From Treponema sp. (GTDB lineage: Bacteria; Spirochaetota; Spirochaetia; Treponematales; Treponemataceae), in contig JAGADS010000332.1 of assembly GCA_017613485.1 (NCBI GenBank), positions 1 through 11,547 of the forward strand: a DNA stretch of 11,547 bases, given 5' to 3'. Positions 1-6,340 of the stretch are shown piece after piece. Position 1 is the first letter of the stretch, and every line of letters starts with the position of its first letter. The translations under genes were made by a program, and so were the position numbers. The notes beneath the pieces are model-generated. The model worked only from the letters and a program-made list of their open reading frames with translations. It made no database searches and was not told the DNA's origin.

Positions 1-1125
1 TCCTTTGTGTTTGGAGATGAAGGCGGAGATCCTCCAAGTCCTGTGACTTATAGTGTGGATGTCTGGGCAATACCGTCAGAGTCAGGTTGTACTGTAACGG
101 CTTCCCCCGATGAATCAGTTGAAGAAGGAGAAACAGTGACCCTTACTGTAAAACCTGCAGCTGACTATAGTTTAAAAACTCTGACGATAAAAAATGAATG
201 GCAAACTGAATCTGTTACTCCAACAAAAATAAATGACACAACATATACATTTTCGATGCCAGCCTATAATGCAGTGGTAAAAGCAACATTTGAACAGGCT
301 TTACAGGTGCCAGAAGACTTTGTCTTAGTCCAGGGTGGAAATATAAATGGTTCAACCTATGGTAATACCCCGGCATCCAACGTGTTTGTAAACGGACGCA
401 CTGTTGCAATAAATAATTTCTATATGTGTGAGCATGAGGTTACAAAGGAAGAATATGAGACCTATTGCAGGTATAGTGGGGCTAATTCTGTATCTGGTAG
501 TAATAATAAAGCTGTTTATTATGTTAGCTGGTACGATGCAATAGTATACTGCAACTTACGTTCCATGGCAGAAGAAAGAAATCCTGTTTACAGCCTTAAT
601 GGAAATACAAATCCAAAGCAATGGGATAATAAACAAGTTACAGATGGAAAATACTGTGGTCCTGCATCAAATAATTCAACATGGAATGGGATAGCATGCG
701 ATTTTACAGCCAACGGTTACCGCCTACCTACCGAAGTAGAATGGGAATATGCAGCCCGCGGTGGTGATGTGGATGCCAAAGATACATACAGCGGAAATAA
801 CGATGCTGTAGAAGTTGCAGTTTATGGTATTGGTTTTCCTGACGATGTTAAGACACTGGATCCTAATTATCTAGGCCTTTATGACATGAGCGGAAATGTA
901 AGGGAGTGGTGTTGGGATAAATCCAGTTCTGCTGTAAATAATCCGGTAGATTCAGGTACAGGTTTCAGTGGCCCGACAAATGGTTCTTATCGTGTATTTA
1001 GAGGTGGTAGTGCAGATTGTACTGACGAAACCATTGAAAAGCTTCAAGTCAATTGCAGGTCAGCAGAATCTCCATACAGAACATATTCAAACACCGGTTT
1101 CCGAGTAGTCCTAAATGCAAACTGA
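1..1125 (+). CDS. InlB-like repeat plus FGE-sulfatase (SUMF1) domain protein, 5' partial
   Basis: The reading frame is open from the first base of the window, so the true start and any signal peptide lie upstream. The in-frame GTG at 7 has no visible ribosome site and is probably internal. Counting from that GTG, residues ~14-96 form a beta-rich repeat of the divergent InlB B-repeat type (pattern GETVTLTVKPAADYSLKTLT, then a YTFSMP strand). Residues ~104-369 match the formylglycine-generating-enzyme/sulfatase-modifying fold: VSWYDAIVYCN at 173-183, YRLPTEVEWEYAARGG at 238-253, YDMSGNVREW at 292-301, and a terminal GFRVV. I do not see the closely spaced catalytic cysteine pair of true FGE, so enzyme activity is doubtful. 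In spirochaetes and Bacteroidetes such fusions are often surface or secreted proteins; an exported surface role here is inference. The gene converges on the metallophosphoesterase gene. Confidence 0.85.
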   Translation, partial: SFVFGDEGGDPPSPVTYSVDVWAIPSESGCTVTASPDESVEEGETVTLTVKPAADYSLKTLTIKNEWQTESVTPTKINDTTYTFSMPAYNAVVKATFEQALQVPEDFVLVQGGNINGSTYGNTPASNVFVNGRTVAINNFYMCEHEVTKEEYETYCRYSGANSVSGSNNKAVYYVSWYDAIVYCNLRSMAEERNPVYSLNGNTNPKQWDNKQVTDGKYCGPASNNSTWNGIACDFTANGYRLPTEVEWEYAARGGDVDAKDTYSGNNDAVEVAVYGIGFPDDVKTLDPNYLGLYDMSGNVREWCWDKSSSAVNNPVDSGTGFSGPTNGSYRVFRGGSADCTDETIEKLQVNCRSAESPYRTYSNTGFRVVLNAN

Positions 1126-1166
1126 TTACGCATTACGCATTAAGAATTACGAATTAATTAGTAATC
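1125..1166. repeat. tandem 7-bp repeat array, ATTACG(C/A) unit
   Basis: Units read on the plus strand at exact 7-bp spacing: ATTACGC, ATTACGC, ATTAAGA, ATTACGA, ATTAATT, then a degenerate AGTAATC. The array starts on the last base of the TGA stop of the upstream gene and runs across the TAA stop (1154-1156) of the convergent gene. It therefore fills the whole 28-bp gap and contributes the last codons of the metallophosphoesterase. No stable GC hairpin or T-tract is present, so it is not a classical terminator. Confidence 0.8.
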
Positions 1167-2020
1167 AACTCCGGCGTTGCGCTTCCTGTGCTTTCGTCAA
1201 TATGAATTACACCCCATGCCCTTGAGTGGACATAGCTTGGAACGTTGAATTCTGTAAATGAACCGAAGTCGTTGCATTTAAAAGCATGGCTGTGGCCTTC
1301 CATGACCAGACGCACATTGTTTTGGGCAAAGAGGGTCAATACTTTGTCTGCTTCGTGAGTATCCTGCAGGGCGGCGGCAGATGCAAGGTTCGCCTTGTCG
1401 TGGTATATCGGACAGTGCATGAATATCACTTTGGGCTTTGAGTCGCTCTTGAATGCATCTTCAATATTCTTGAGCTGTTTTTTGCCAAAGGTACCGTCCG
1501 CATTGTCTAGGAAATAATAGCTCATGCCGGTGGTCTCGAAATGATAGCATGAAGTGTATGGATAAAGCTTGTCATTGAAAAAAGACCATCCGTCGCTTCG
1601 TAAATCATGGTTCCCGATAATTGAATAGACCGGGGAAACTCGAGTTTTAATCTGTGATTCAAACTGAAGGTAATCGTCAAACTCACTTTCCTTTCCGTGG
1701 TCTGCCGTATCACCCATGTTCACGCAGAATTTTGGTTTACTTCCCAGGGAATCAAGCCAGTCCAGAACATCATCATCGTGACGCTCTCTGTGTGTCTGCC
1801 CGAAGTGAATGTCAGTCATTACAAGTATGTCGTAGCTGGTTCCCAGTGAGCCTTTTAGGGTTGTAGTTTCAGAATCATTCAATTCCTTAATTTCCGGGGC
1901 ACGTTTGTCGGCATTGTCACTCCTGTTGAAGTATTCAAGTGGAGAATAGAAACATGAGCTTGGGAGTATGATGTAGAGGATGAATGCAGTACATGATAAA
2001 ATGGCCTTTAATTTTTTCAA
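1154..2020 (-). CDS. calcineurin-like metallophosphoesterase, probable lipoprotein (TTG start)
   Basis: The 288-residue protein has all the metal-binding motifs of the calcineurin-like phosphoesterase fold in order: D70-x-H72 (TDIHFG), GD at 103-104 (MGDTADHG), GNHD at 136-139, H202 (MHCP) and GHSH at 242-245. This predicts a di-metal phosphoesterase; the substrate cannot be told. The N-terminus is a short hydrophobic signal ending PSSC23, a loose spirochaete-type lipobox with an unusual Pro at -3, so membrane anchoring facing the periplasm is likely but not certain. The start is TTG at 2020-2018. It overlaps the TGA stop of the upstream barrel gene as TTGA and has GAGG eight bases upstream. 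The next in-frame ATG falls at codon 68 and would delete the signal and approach the first metal motif. The overlap implies translational coupling with the barrel gene. The last codons lie in a heptamer repeat array. Confidence 0.88.
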   Translation of the reverse strand: MKKLKAILSCTAFILYIILPSSCFYSPLEYFNRSDNADKRAPEIKELNDSETTTLKGSLGTSYDILVMTDIHFGQTHRERHDDDVLDWLDSLGSKPKFCVNMGDTADHGKESEFDDYLQFESQIKTRVSPVYSIIGNHDLRSDGWSFFNDKLYPYTSCYHFETTGMSYYFLDNADGTFGKKQLKNIEDAFKSDSKPKVIFMHCPIYHDKANLASAAALQDTHEADKVLTLFAQNNVRLVMEGHSHAFKCNDFGSFTEFNVPSYVHSRAWGVIHIDESTGSATPELITN

Positions 2021-2763
2021 AACTTATACCTCGCACTTAATTTGAATTCCCATGCATTAAATGACGTGGTGAAAATATAGTATATAATCTGCCGTGAAGT
2101 TATGTCCGCGCTGAATTGCCAGCTTTCGTTCATGTCCCAGATAGCCTCTAGTCCTAGTACCAGGTCTGCCGGCTGAGTGTAGCGGTATGTTCCGTATGTC
2201 GCGACGTATTGTGATAGCGTTATGTTGAATGGAAGGTAAAAATACAGCCTTTGGTTGAATGCAAATGTGTTAGTCGGTAAAAATCCGTTGTCCCCAAGTG
2301 CATAAATATAGCGTCCCTTGAAAAGATAGTATGCGTCAATCCTGAATGCAAACCATGAGATAGGCTGACATTCAAGTGTAAGTCCGGGAAGAATGCTGTT
2401 TGTTATGCTGATGTCACCGTATATGTCAAGATTGTAGATGAGTTTTGCTCCAAGCCGAAAGTGGTTCCAAGTAAAAGGCCAGTATTGCACTGAACCTGTT
2501 ATGCTCCATCCGTCACCTGAGCCCTGAACTCCTGCAAAAAAAATCAAGTCATAGAGATTGTACTGAAAGTCTGCCTGTGCGAAGAAAACTGAGTCGTCTG
2601 CGGCTGTTCCAGTGTTCAATCCCAGCGTTACACCGGCATAGTTTACAGAGTTGAATAATTCCGGGCTTCCCTCGGCATGAGCTTTCGGGGCATGAAAAAA
2701 GACAAAGAGCACCATCAAGGCTAAAAGCGGAAAGGATTTGTGAAAAGAAACATGTTTCCTCAT
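2017..2763 (-). CDS. outer-membrane beta-barrel protein (paralogue A)
   Basis: This 248-residue protein starts with a clear type I signal peptide: basic start MRKH, a hydrophobic core, and cleavage after AHA30. The rest is rich in alternating aromatic strands such as QADFQYNLYDLIFFAGV and ends in ARYKF, the terminal aromatic expected of an outer-membrane barrel. The frame extends to a TTG at 2769, but ATG at 2763 gives a better signal peptide; neither has a strong Shine-Dalgarno site. It resembles the plus-strand protein at 3487-4284: WPFTWNHFRLGAKLIYNLDIY against RPFTFEHIRPALVLIGNMDFY, and matching C-termini. This is distant paralogy, seen directly in the sequence. It is the first gene of a two-gene unit, its TGA overlapping the TTG of the metallophosphoesterase. 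Export of a substrate or an adhesin role cannot be decided; I do not recognise a named family. Confidence 0.8.
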   Translation of the reverse strand: MRKHVSFHKSFPLLALMVLFVFFHAPKAHAEGSPELFNSVNYAGVTLGLNTGTAADDSVFFAQADFQYNLYDLIFFAGVQGSGDGWSITGSVQYWPFTWNHFRLGAKLIYNLDIYGDISITNSILPGLTLECQPISWFAFRIDAYYLFKGRYIYALGDNGFLPTNTFAFNQRLYFYLPFNITLSQYVATYGTYRYTQPADLVLGLEAIWDMNESWQFSADITSRQIIYYIFTTSFNAWEFKLSARYKF

Positions 2764-2794
2764 AATCAAATCGGGTTCTAAAAAAAACTCAAGG

Positions 2795-2813
2795 GAAATT
2801 ACGTAGTAATTTC
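2795..2813. repeat. perfect 8-bp inverted repeat, 3-bp loop
   Basis: GAAATTAC at 2795-2802 and GTAATTTC at 2806-2813 are exact reverse complements around GTA. On the minus strand it lies in the presumed leader of the barrel gene, about 30 bases before its start. It could be an RNA hairpin or a protein-binding dyad. Confidence 0.65.
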
Positions 2814-2826
2814 GAATCCGTGTGAC

Positions 2827-2847
2827 AATTTACACTCCTTGTAAATT
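2827..2847. repeat. perfect 8-bp inverted repeat with a Shine-Dalgarno-like loop
   Basis: AATTTACA at 2827-2834 and TGTAAATT at 2840-2847 are exact reverse complements around CTCCT. Read on the minus strand the five-base loop is AGGAG, a ribosome-binding core. A TTG (2828-2826) follows six bases after AAGGAG and would open a nine-codon reading frame ending in TAA at 2799. That may be a leader peptide or chance. Confidence 0.65.
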
Positions 2848-2856
2848 CTGAAAATA

Positions 2857-2862
2857 ATTATA
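2857..2862 (-). promoter_or_regulatory. possible -10 box for the barrel-A/phosphoesterase unit
   Basis: The minus strand reads TATAAT here, a consensus -10, placing a start of transcription near 2850, immediately before the 2827-2847 hairpin. The -35 position (about 2880-2886) matches poorly, so this is a weak call. Confidence 0.35.
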
Positions 2863-2919
2863 ACTCTGGTTTCTTTAAATAGTCTGAAAAGTATTTGCAC
2901 ATGATAGAACAAAAAAAAT

Positions 2920-2948
2920 TTGCCTTAATCAGGAAAGCATAGTATACT
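2920..2948 (+). promoter_or_regulatory. sigma-70-type promoter of hpf
   Basis: TTGCCT (2920-2925), a 17-bp spacer and TATACT (2943-2948) make a well-spaced housekeeping promoter. Transcription would begin near 2955, leaving a leader of about 47 bases that ends in AAGGAG seven bases before the ATG of hpf. Confidence 0.7.
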
Positions 2949-3001
2949 TTAAAAGATGGCAGTTTGCCGTAAATGCAATTATATTCACAAGGAGTACAAC
3001 C

Positions 3002-3292
3002 ATGAATAAATCAGTATCAGCACAGGGATTTACATTAGAAAAGGACCAGAACGAATTAATTGAACAGAAGCTCAAGCGTATTGCTTATGCCGATGAATTG
3101 ATTATCGATCTGGCACTGAGGGTAAAGGAGGACAAAAAATACTATTTTGATGCCACAATAAACTTCCGCTGGGGAGCATCAGCACATGTTGCATCAGATG
3201 ACTATGATTTTGCCGCCGGACTTAACAAGCTGATGGATATTCTTGATACAAAGGTCAAGAAGGAAAAGGACAAAATTCAACAGAAAAAGTAA
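3002..3292 (+). CDS. hpf: short ribosome hibernation promoting factor (HPF/RaiA family)
   Basis: The 96-residue product has the length and pattern of the short HPF / protein Y family. An N-terminal strand (VSAQGFTLEKD) leads into a helix with EQKLKRI, then a strand ending YFDATINF, a strand with AHVASDDYDFAAGLNKLMDI, and a lysine-rich C-terminal helix (DTKVKKEKDKI). E. coli HPF has the same DATL, SAEGQDMYAAID and KHKDKLKQ segments. Family knowledge: it binds the small ribosomal subunit in the decoding channel and inactivates or dimerises ribosomes in stationary phase or stress. There is no long C-terminal extension, so a separate dimerisation partner could be needed. The start is well supported by AAGGAG seven bases upstream. 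The gene is monocistronic, with its own promoter and a terminator 33 bp after the stop. Confidence 0.82.
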   Translation: MNKSVSAQGFTLEKDQNELIEQKLKRIAYADELIIDLALRVKEDKKYYFDATINFRWGASAHVASDDYDFAAGLNKLMDILDTKVKKEKDKIQQKK

Positions 3293-3324
3293 TTCCCCGC
3301 TGATTTAAGATTTACACAATATAG

Positions 3325-3359
3325 AAGGTGCCTCAGGAATGGGGTGCCTTTTTTCTTTT
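3325..3359 (+). terminator. Rho-independent terminator after hpf
   Basis: AAGGTGCCTC (3325-3334) can pair with GGGGTGCCTT (3341-3350) over ten base pairs, three of them G-U, around loop AGGAAT. A T-rich tract (TTTTTTCTTTT) follows. The G-U pairs make it work as RNA on the plus strand only. Confidence 0.75.
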
Positions 3360-3393
3360 AAGATAAATTTATGTGTAACATAAAATTGTAATA

Positions 3394-3417
3394 AAGATCC
3401 TTCCCATCGAGGATCTT
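3394..3417. repeat. perfect 8-bp hairpin AAGATCCT/AGGATCTT
   Basis: AAGATCCT (3394-3401) and AGGATCTT (3410-3417) are exact inverted copies around an eight-base loop. No T-tract follows on either strand, so it is more likely an operator or RNA structure upstream of the second barrel gene than a terminator. A perfect TTGACA (3422-3427) lies just after it but has no convincing -10 at the usual spacing. Confidence 0.5.
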
Positions 3418-3486
3418 CAAATTGACAATTGTTATTTCATGACTTCATCTTGAAGAATAGGACAAAATATAGTAGATTTTTTTTCA

Positions 3487-4284
3487 ATGAAAGCGAATGT
3501 TTTCCTAAAAGCATCATTCATCCTATTATTTCCGCTTGTGGCACAGTTTGTTTATGCCGAGACTGAGAAATCTGTTCCAAGGATAAATGCTCCGGTTGAA
3601 CAGGAAGAACAGCCTTTACCATCTGTTGAGCATCCTCTTTTTGAAAAATATTCGTTTGCGGGGCTTGCTGGGGGATTTCATACTAAAAACAGTGCGCCAG
3701 AGGCAGAGAATGTACTTGGACAGGCAATTTTTCAGGCGGACTCAAAGCACCTCCAGATTTTTGTGGGGCTTCAGCTTCAGTATCAGCAGGCATACCTTAC
3801 CACACAGCTTGAAATACGGCCTTTTACTTTTGAACACATAAGGCCTGCTCTGGTTTTAATCGGAAACATGGATTTTTATGATTTATCCACACTGGATACG
3901 TGTCAGCTTTCTGGAATTTCACTGGAATTCCGCCCTAATAATACGGTTTTTTTCCAAACAAGCGGTCTTTTTATCCTGAATTACCTGACGCTGTGTGAGT
4001 TGTCGGACAGAAAAGACTATGTTCATCCTGAGCATGCAATAGCGGCCCGCCTGTCCATGTGCGTGAACCTGCCCAAAACCACGCTGACGTTCATGGCAAC
4101 AACCTATGAGAGGTTCCTTTACCGCAGCTACGAAAACCAGAGTTACATGGCAGAGATATCATTCACCCCCTTCAAGCCCATTCAAATGACCCTGACCGCC
4201 ACCGTCCGAATGCACGGCCTGTTCAGCCTGACCCCCACCTACGACGAAACCGACCTGAATTTTGCCATAAAATACTTATTTTAA
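3487..4284 (+). CDS. outer-membrane beta-barrel protein (paralogue B)
   Basis: This 265-residue protein has a type I signal peptide (MKANVFLKAS, hydrophobic core, cleavage after VYA24). A short proline/glutamate-rich linker follows (~25-50), then a barrel-like domain from ~56 to the terminal KYLF. It aligns with the minus-strand barrel protein at 2017-2763: FAGLAGGF with YAGVTLGL, RPFTFEHIR with WPFTWNHFR, GISLEFRP with GLTLECQP, and aromatic C-termini. The two are old paralogues, with this copy carrying the extra linker. There is no Shine-Dalgarno site close to the ATG; a TATAGT at 3468-3473 would even give a nearly leaderless transcript. The start is chosen because it gives an intact signal peptide. 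Codon use near the end becomes C-rich (runs of ACC, CCC, CTG), unlike the AT-rich surroundings. The function is unknown. Confidence 0.8.
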   Translation: MKANVFLKASFILLFPLVAQFVYAETEKSVPRINAPVEQEEQPLPSVEHPLFEKYSFAGLAGGFHTKNSAPEAENVLGQAIFQADSKHLQIFVGLQLQYQQAYLTTQLEIRPFTFEHIRPALVLIGNMDFYDLSTLDTCQLSGISLEFRPNNTVFFQTSGLFILNYLTLCELSDRKDYVHPEHAIAARLSMCVNLPKTTLTFMATTYERFLYRSYENQSYMAEISFTPFKPIQMTLTATVRMHGLFSLTPTYDETDLNFAIKYLF

Positions 4285-4308
4285 CGGACTACTTACGTTT
4301 ATCTGCAT

Positions 4309-4369
4309 AGAGTTTTTACGGTTTTTTGCTTGCAAAAAATGCGAGCCTTCGCGAGCAAGTAAAAACTCT
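4309..4369. repeat. 61-bp interrupted palindrome, 11-bp perfect arms
   Basis: AGAGTTTTTAC (4309-4319) is exactly inverted as GTAAAAACTCT (4359-4369). Inside, TTGCTTGC (4326-4333) pairs with GCGAGCAA (4351-4358) with one G-U, extending the stem after a six-base bulge. TTTTTTGC/GCAAAAAA (4322-4339) forms an alternative inner dyad. It lies 25 bp after the barrel-B stop. No T-tract follows, so it is best read as a palindromic repeat element; a role as a transcript 3' end is possible. Confidence 0.65.
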
Positions 4370-4373
4370 TAGG

Positions 4374-4486
4374 CAAGGGGCTGTCCAAAAAATTCCAGAC
4401 TTGTCATTTTAATTGCAATATAAGTAGTTAAAGATTGCCGTGTCAAGCACGGCAATGACATTTAGTTGTTTTTGGACAGTCCCTTG
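4374..4486. mobile_element. 113-bp MITE-like element with 18-bp terminal inverted repeats
   Basis: The left end CAAGGGGCTGTCCAAAAA (4374-4391) and the reverse complement of the right end (4469-4486) agree at 17 of 18 positions. Inside is a perfect nine-base-pair hairpin, ATTGCCGTG (4434-4442) with CACGGCAAT (4448-4456) around TCAAG, and a further TGTCATT/AATGACA pair (4402-4408, 4454-4460). There is no coding capacity. GGGNCTGTCC-type ends are common in insertion sequences, so it may be a non-autonomous element moved by a transposase elsewhere. I see no clean target-site duplication, so transposition itself is inferred. Confidence 0.6.
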
Positions 4487-4489
4487 TAC

Positions 4490-4518
4490 TTGACCTAAAC
4501 ACTTATATTTTCTATTAT
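4490..4518 (+). promoter_or_regulatory. sigma-70-type promoter of the lolA-rodZ-rimO-pcrA unit
   Basis: TTGACC (4490-4495), an exact 17-bp spacer and TATTAT (4513-4518) match consensus at five of six positions in each box. Transcription would begin near 4525. The -35 box begins four bases beyond the right end of the MITE-like element. Confidence 0.75.
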
Positions 4519-4548
4519 GTAGTATTGTTTTAGATTAAGGAGACAGTC

Positions 4549-5205
4549 ATGAAAAAACTGATAGCCTGCTTTTTTGTAGCCGCTTTTTGTTCGGTATTTG
4601 CGTTTTCACAGATTGTTACGGCAAGTGCGTATTTTAATGAGATAAGTGACCGTTATGAGGAAATAATTACATTTGAGTGTGATTTGGTTATAGATGCAGA
4701 CGGTAAGAAAATGGCAGGACACGTCCTTTACCGCCGTCCAGAGATGGTTCGTGTTGATTTTTCTTCTCCACGCGGACAGGTTGCCATGTTTGACGGAAAC
4801 ACGCTGGTTATATATCTTCCAAGCCAGCAGACCCTCCTTCAGCAGGTTGTAAATAATTCTGATGCCCAGGTTTCTCCACGCGGACTTACACTTTTGCGCA
4901 GGTATTATTCCGTATCGTTTGAGACAAGCGCTGAGCCTGTTGCTCTTGATGAAAATAATTCCATGAAGGTTGTAAACCTGCTTTTTACACGAAGGGCTGC
5001 ATCCGAGGCATTCAGTACAATCAAGATGTCTGTAGATCCTAATACAAAACTCATACGTCGCATTGTGGCTACAACTCCGCAGAATAAGGTATATCGCTTT
5101 GACTTTACTGGCTACGGACTTAACGTGCGCATCACCGATGAACGTTTTATGTATGATCCGCCGTCTTCAATCAACGCATACAACAATTTCTTGTTCCAGG
5201 AGTAA
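4549..5205 (+). CDS. lolA: outer-membrane lipoprotein carrier protein LolA
   Basis: This 218-residue protein begins with a signal peptide (MKKLIACFF..., probable cleavage AFS20/Q), consistent with a periplasmic chaperone. The LolA pattern is clear: FECDLVIDADGKKMAGHVLYRRP, then MVRVDFSSPRGQVAMFDGNTL, VIYLPSQQTLLQQV, and later a VDPNTKLIRRIVATTPQNK strand pair. LolA takes lipoproteins released from the inner membrane by the LolCDE complex across the periplasm. That fits a spirochaete rich in lipoproteins; no LolB is seen here. The start has AAGGAG six bases upstream and the promoter at 4490-4518 in front. It is the first gene of the unit; its stop overlaps the ribosome site of the next gene, with a gap of nine bases. 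Confidence 0.85.
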   Translation: MKKLIACFFVAAFCSVFAFSQIVTASAYFNEISDRYEEIITFECDLVIDADGKKMAGHVLYRRPEMVRVDFSSPRGQVAMFDGNTLVIYLPSQQTLLQQVVNNSDAQVSPRGLTLLRRYYSVSFETSAEPVALDENNSMKVVNLLFTRRAASEAFSTIKMSVDPNTKLIRRIVATTPQNKVYRFDFTGYGLNVRITDERFMYDPPSSINAYNNFLFQE

Positions 5206-5214
5206 AATCATAAA

Positions 5215-6339
5215 ATGGAAAGCTACGGTGCTCTATTAAAAAAAACAAGGGAAGAATTAAATCTTTCAATAGAAGAAGTAGAAACAAAAACATCGATTAC
5301 ACGCCAGTATATTGAAGGCCTTGAGGAAGAAAGAAACGAAGCTTTCCCCGGTGAACCCTACATGGTGGGATTCTTGAAAAACTATGCCGATTTTCTGGGC
5401 TTAAAGAGCGATGATGTGCTCAAACTCTATCATGCGAAAAAAATCCAGGAATCACCTGTTCCGATTGAACTTTTGCAGAAGAAGAAAAAGAAGTATCTTG
5501 TACCGCTTATCGTTGCTCTGGTTCTGGTATCTCTTGCAGGTCTGGGGGCATATCTTTACTACGGTGTATTCAAAATCCCGCAGCAGAAACTTGAAAAAGA
5601 AAGGCTCATGGCTGAGACCAAGAAAGTCCATCAGTACACATTCTCTGGGCAGACGGAAACCAACCGCATGTATGAGGGTGATCAGATTCTTGTTCCGGCA
5701 AAGGAAGGCGAGGGAAACATTCCTCTTGTTGTAAAGAGTACAATCGGTTCACTTTTAGTACAGACTCCTGCAGGTGACCAGAAAGTTGATCTTGGAGAAG
5801 AAAGGCCTCTGGATATAGACGGTGACAGTATTCCGGACGTGATTCTTTATGTCAGCGATGTTGATACAAGGGATGGAAGCCGTGGTGCACAGGTAAGGAT
5901 GTTCCTTCAGGATGAAAGCCTTATTCCACAGCCGGTTGCAACAATCACCAAGGAAGATGAGAACGGTGAGGAAATTACTGTTCCTGTGGAAGTTTCAACT
6001 GACAACTCAAAGCAGACCGTTATATACGAGTCAGACAGGGCATTCCCCTTTACTCTTAATGTTACATTCCGCAATACATGTCTTTTCCGTTACAGAATTG
6101 ACCGCAATCAAAAGGTTGAGAATCACTTTAATTCAAACAGTGCAGCCCTTCCTCTTACGGCACAAAATGGAATAAGAATCTGGACAAGCAATATCAATGC
6201 ACTTCGCCTGCAGGTCTCTGCCGGTACACAGAATATTTCAATCGAAATCGGTCCTGCCGGTCATGTTCTTGTAGAGGACATCAAGTGGGTTTACGGAAAC
6301 GACGGCAAATACCGCCTTGTAATAGAGGAAGTCAACTGA
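5215..6339 (+). CDS. rodZ: RodZ-like membrane protein with cytoplasmic helix-turn-helix
   Basis: Residues ~4-72 form a Cro/XRE-like helix-turn-helix of the RodZ type, including the characteristic FPGEPYMVGFLKNYADFLGL. A basic stretch (KKKKKY, 89-94) precedes one membrane helix (~95-117), giving an inside-to-outside topology. The periplasmic part includes a D200-x-D202-x-D204-xxx-D208 loop that looks like a calcium-binding loop, then a C-terminal beta domain (~277-357) resembling the RodZ C-terminal DUF4115 domain. RodZ links MreB to the wall elongation machinery and sets cell shape. At 374 residues it is in the normal range. The Shine-Dalgarno site (CAGGAG, 5197-5202) overlaps the lolA stop and is rather far (12 bases) from the ATG. 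One base separates its stop from the rimO GTG. Confidence 0.78.
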   Translation: MESYGALLKKTREELNLSIEEVETKTSITRQYIEGLEEERNEAFPGEPYMVGFLKNYADFLGLKSDDVLKLYHAKKIQESPVPIELLQKKKKKYLVPLIVALVLVSLAGLGAYLYYGVFKIPQQKLEKERLMAETKKVHQYTFSGQTETNRMYEGDQILVPAKEGEGNIPLVVKSTIGSLLVQTPAGDQKVDLGEERPLDIDGDSIPDVILYVSDVDTRDGSRGAQVRMFLQDESLIPQPVATITKEDENGEEITVPVEVSTDNSKQTVIYESDRAFPFTLNVTFRNTCLFRYRIDRNQKVENHFNSNSAALPLTAQNGIRIWTSNINALRLQVSAGTQNISIEIGPAGHVLVEDIKWVYGNDGKYRLVIEEVN

Positions 6340-6340
6340 C

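Noticed and set aside
1125..1166. CRISPR array or terminator at the heptamer repeats
   Set aside because: The unit is only seven bases with no spacers, and there is no stable stem followed by a T-tract.
2799..2828. Nine-codon TTG reading frame in the barrel-A leader as a gene
   Set aside because: It is too short and its start is too weak to annotate as a CDS; it is kept only as part of the leader finding.
4374..4486. Small RNA gene in the structured gap
   Set aside because: The structure is explained by terminal inverted repeats and an internal hairpin; no promoter leads into it and no terminator follows it.
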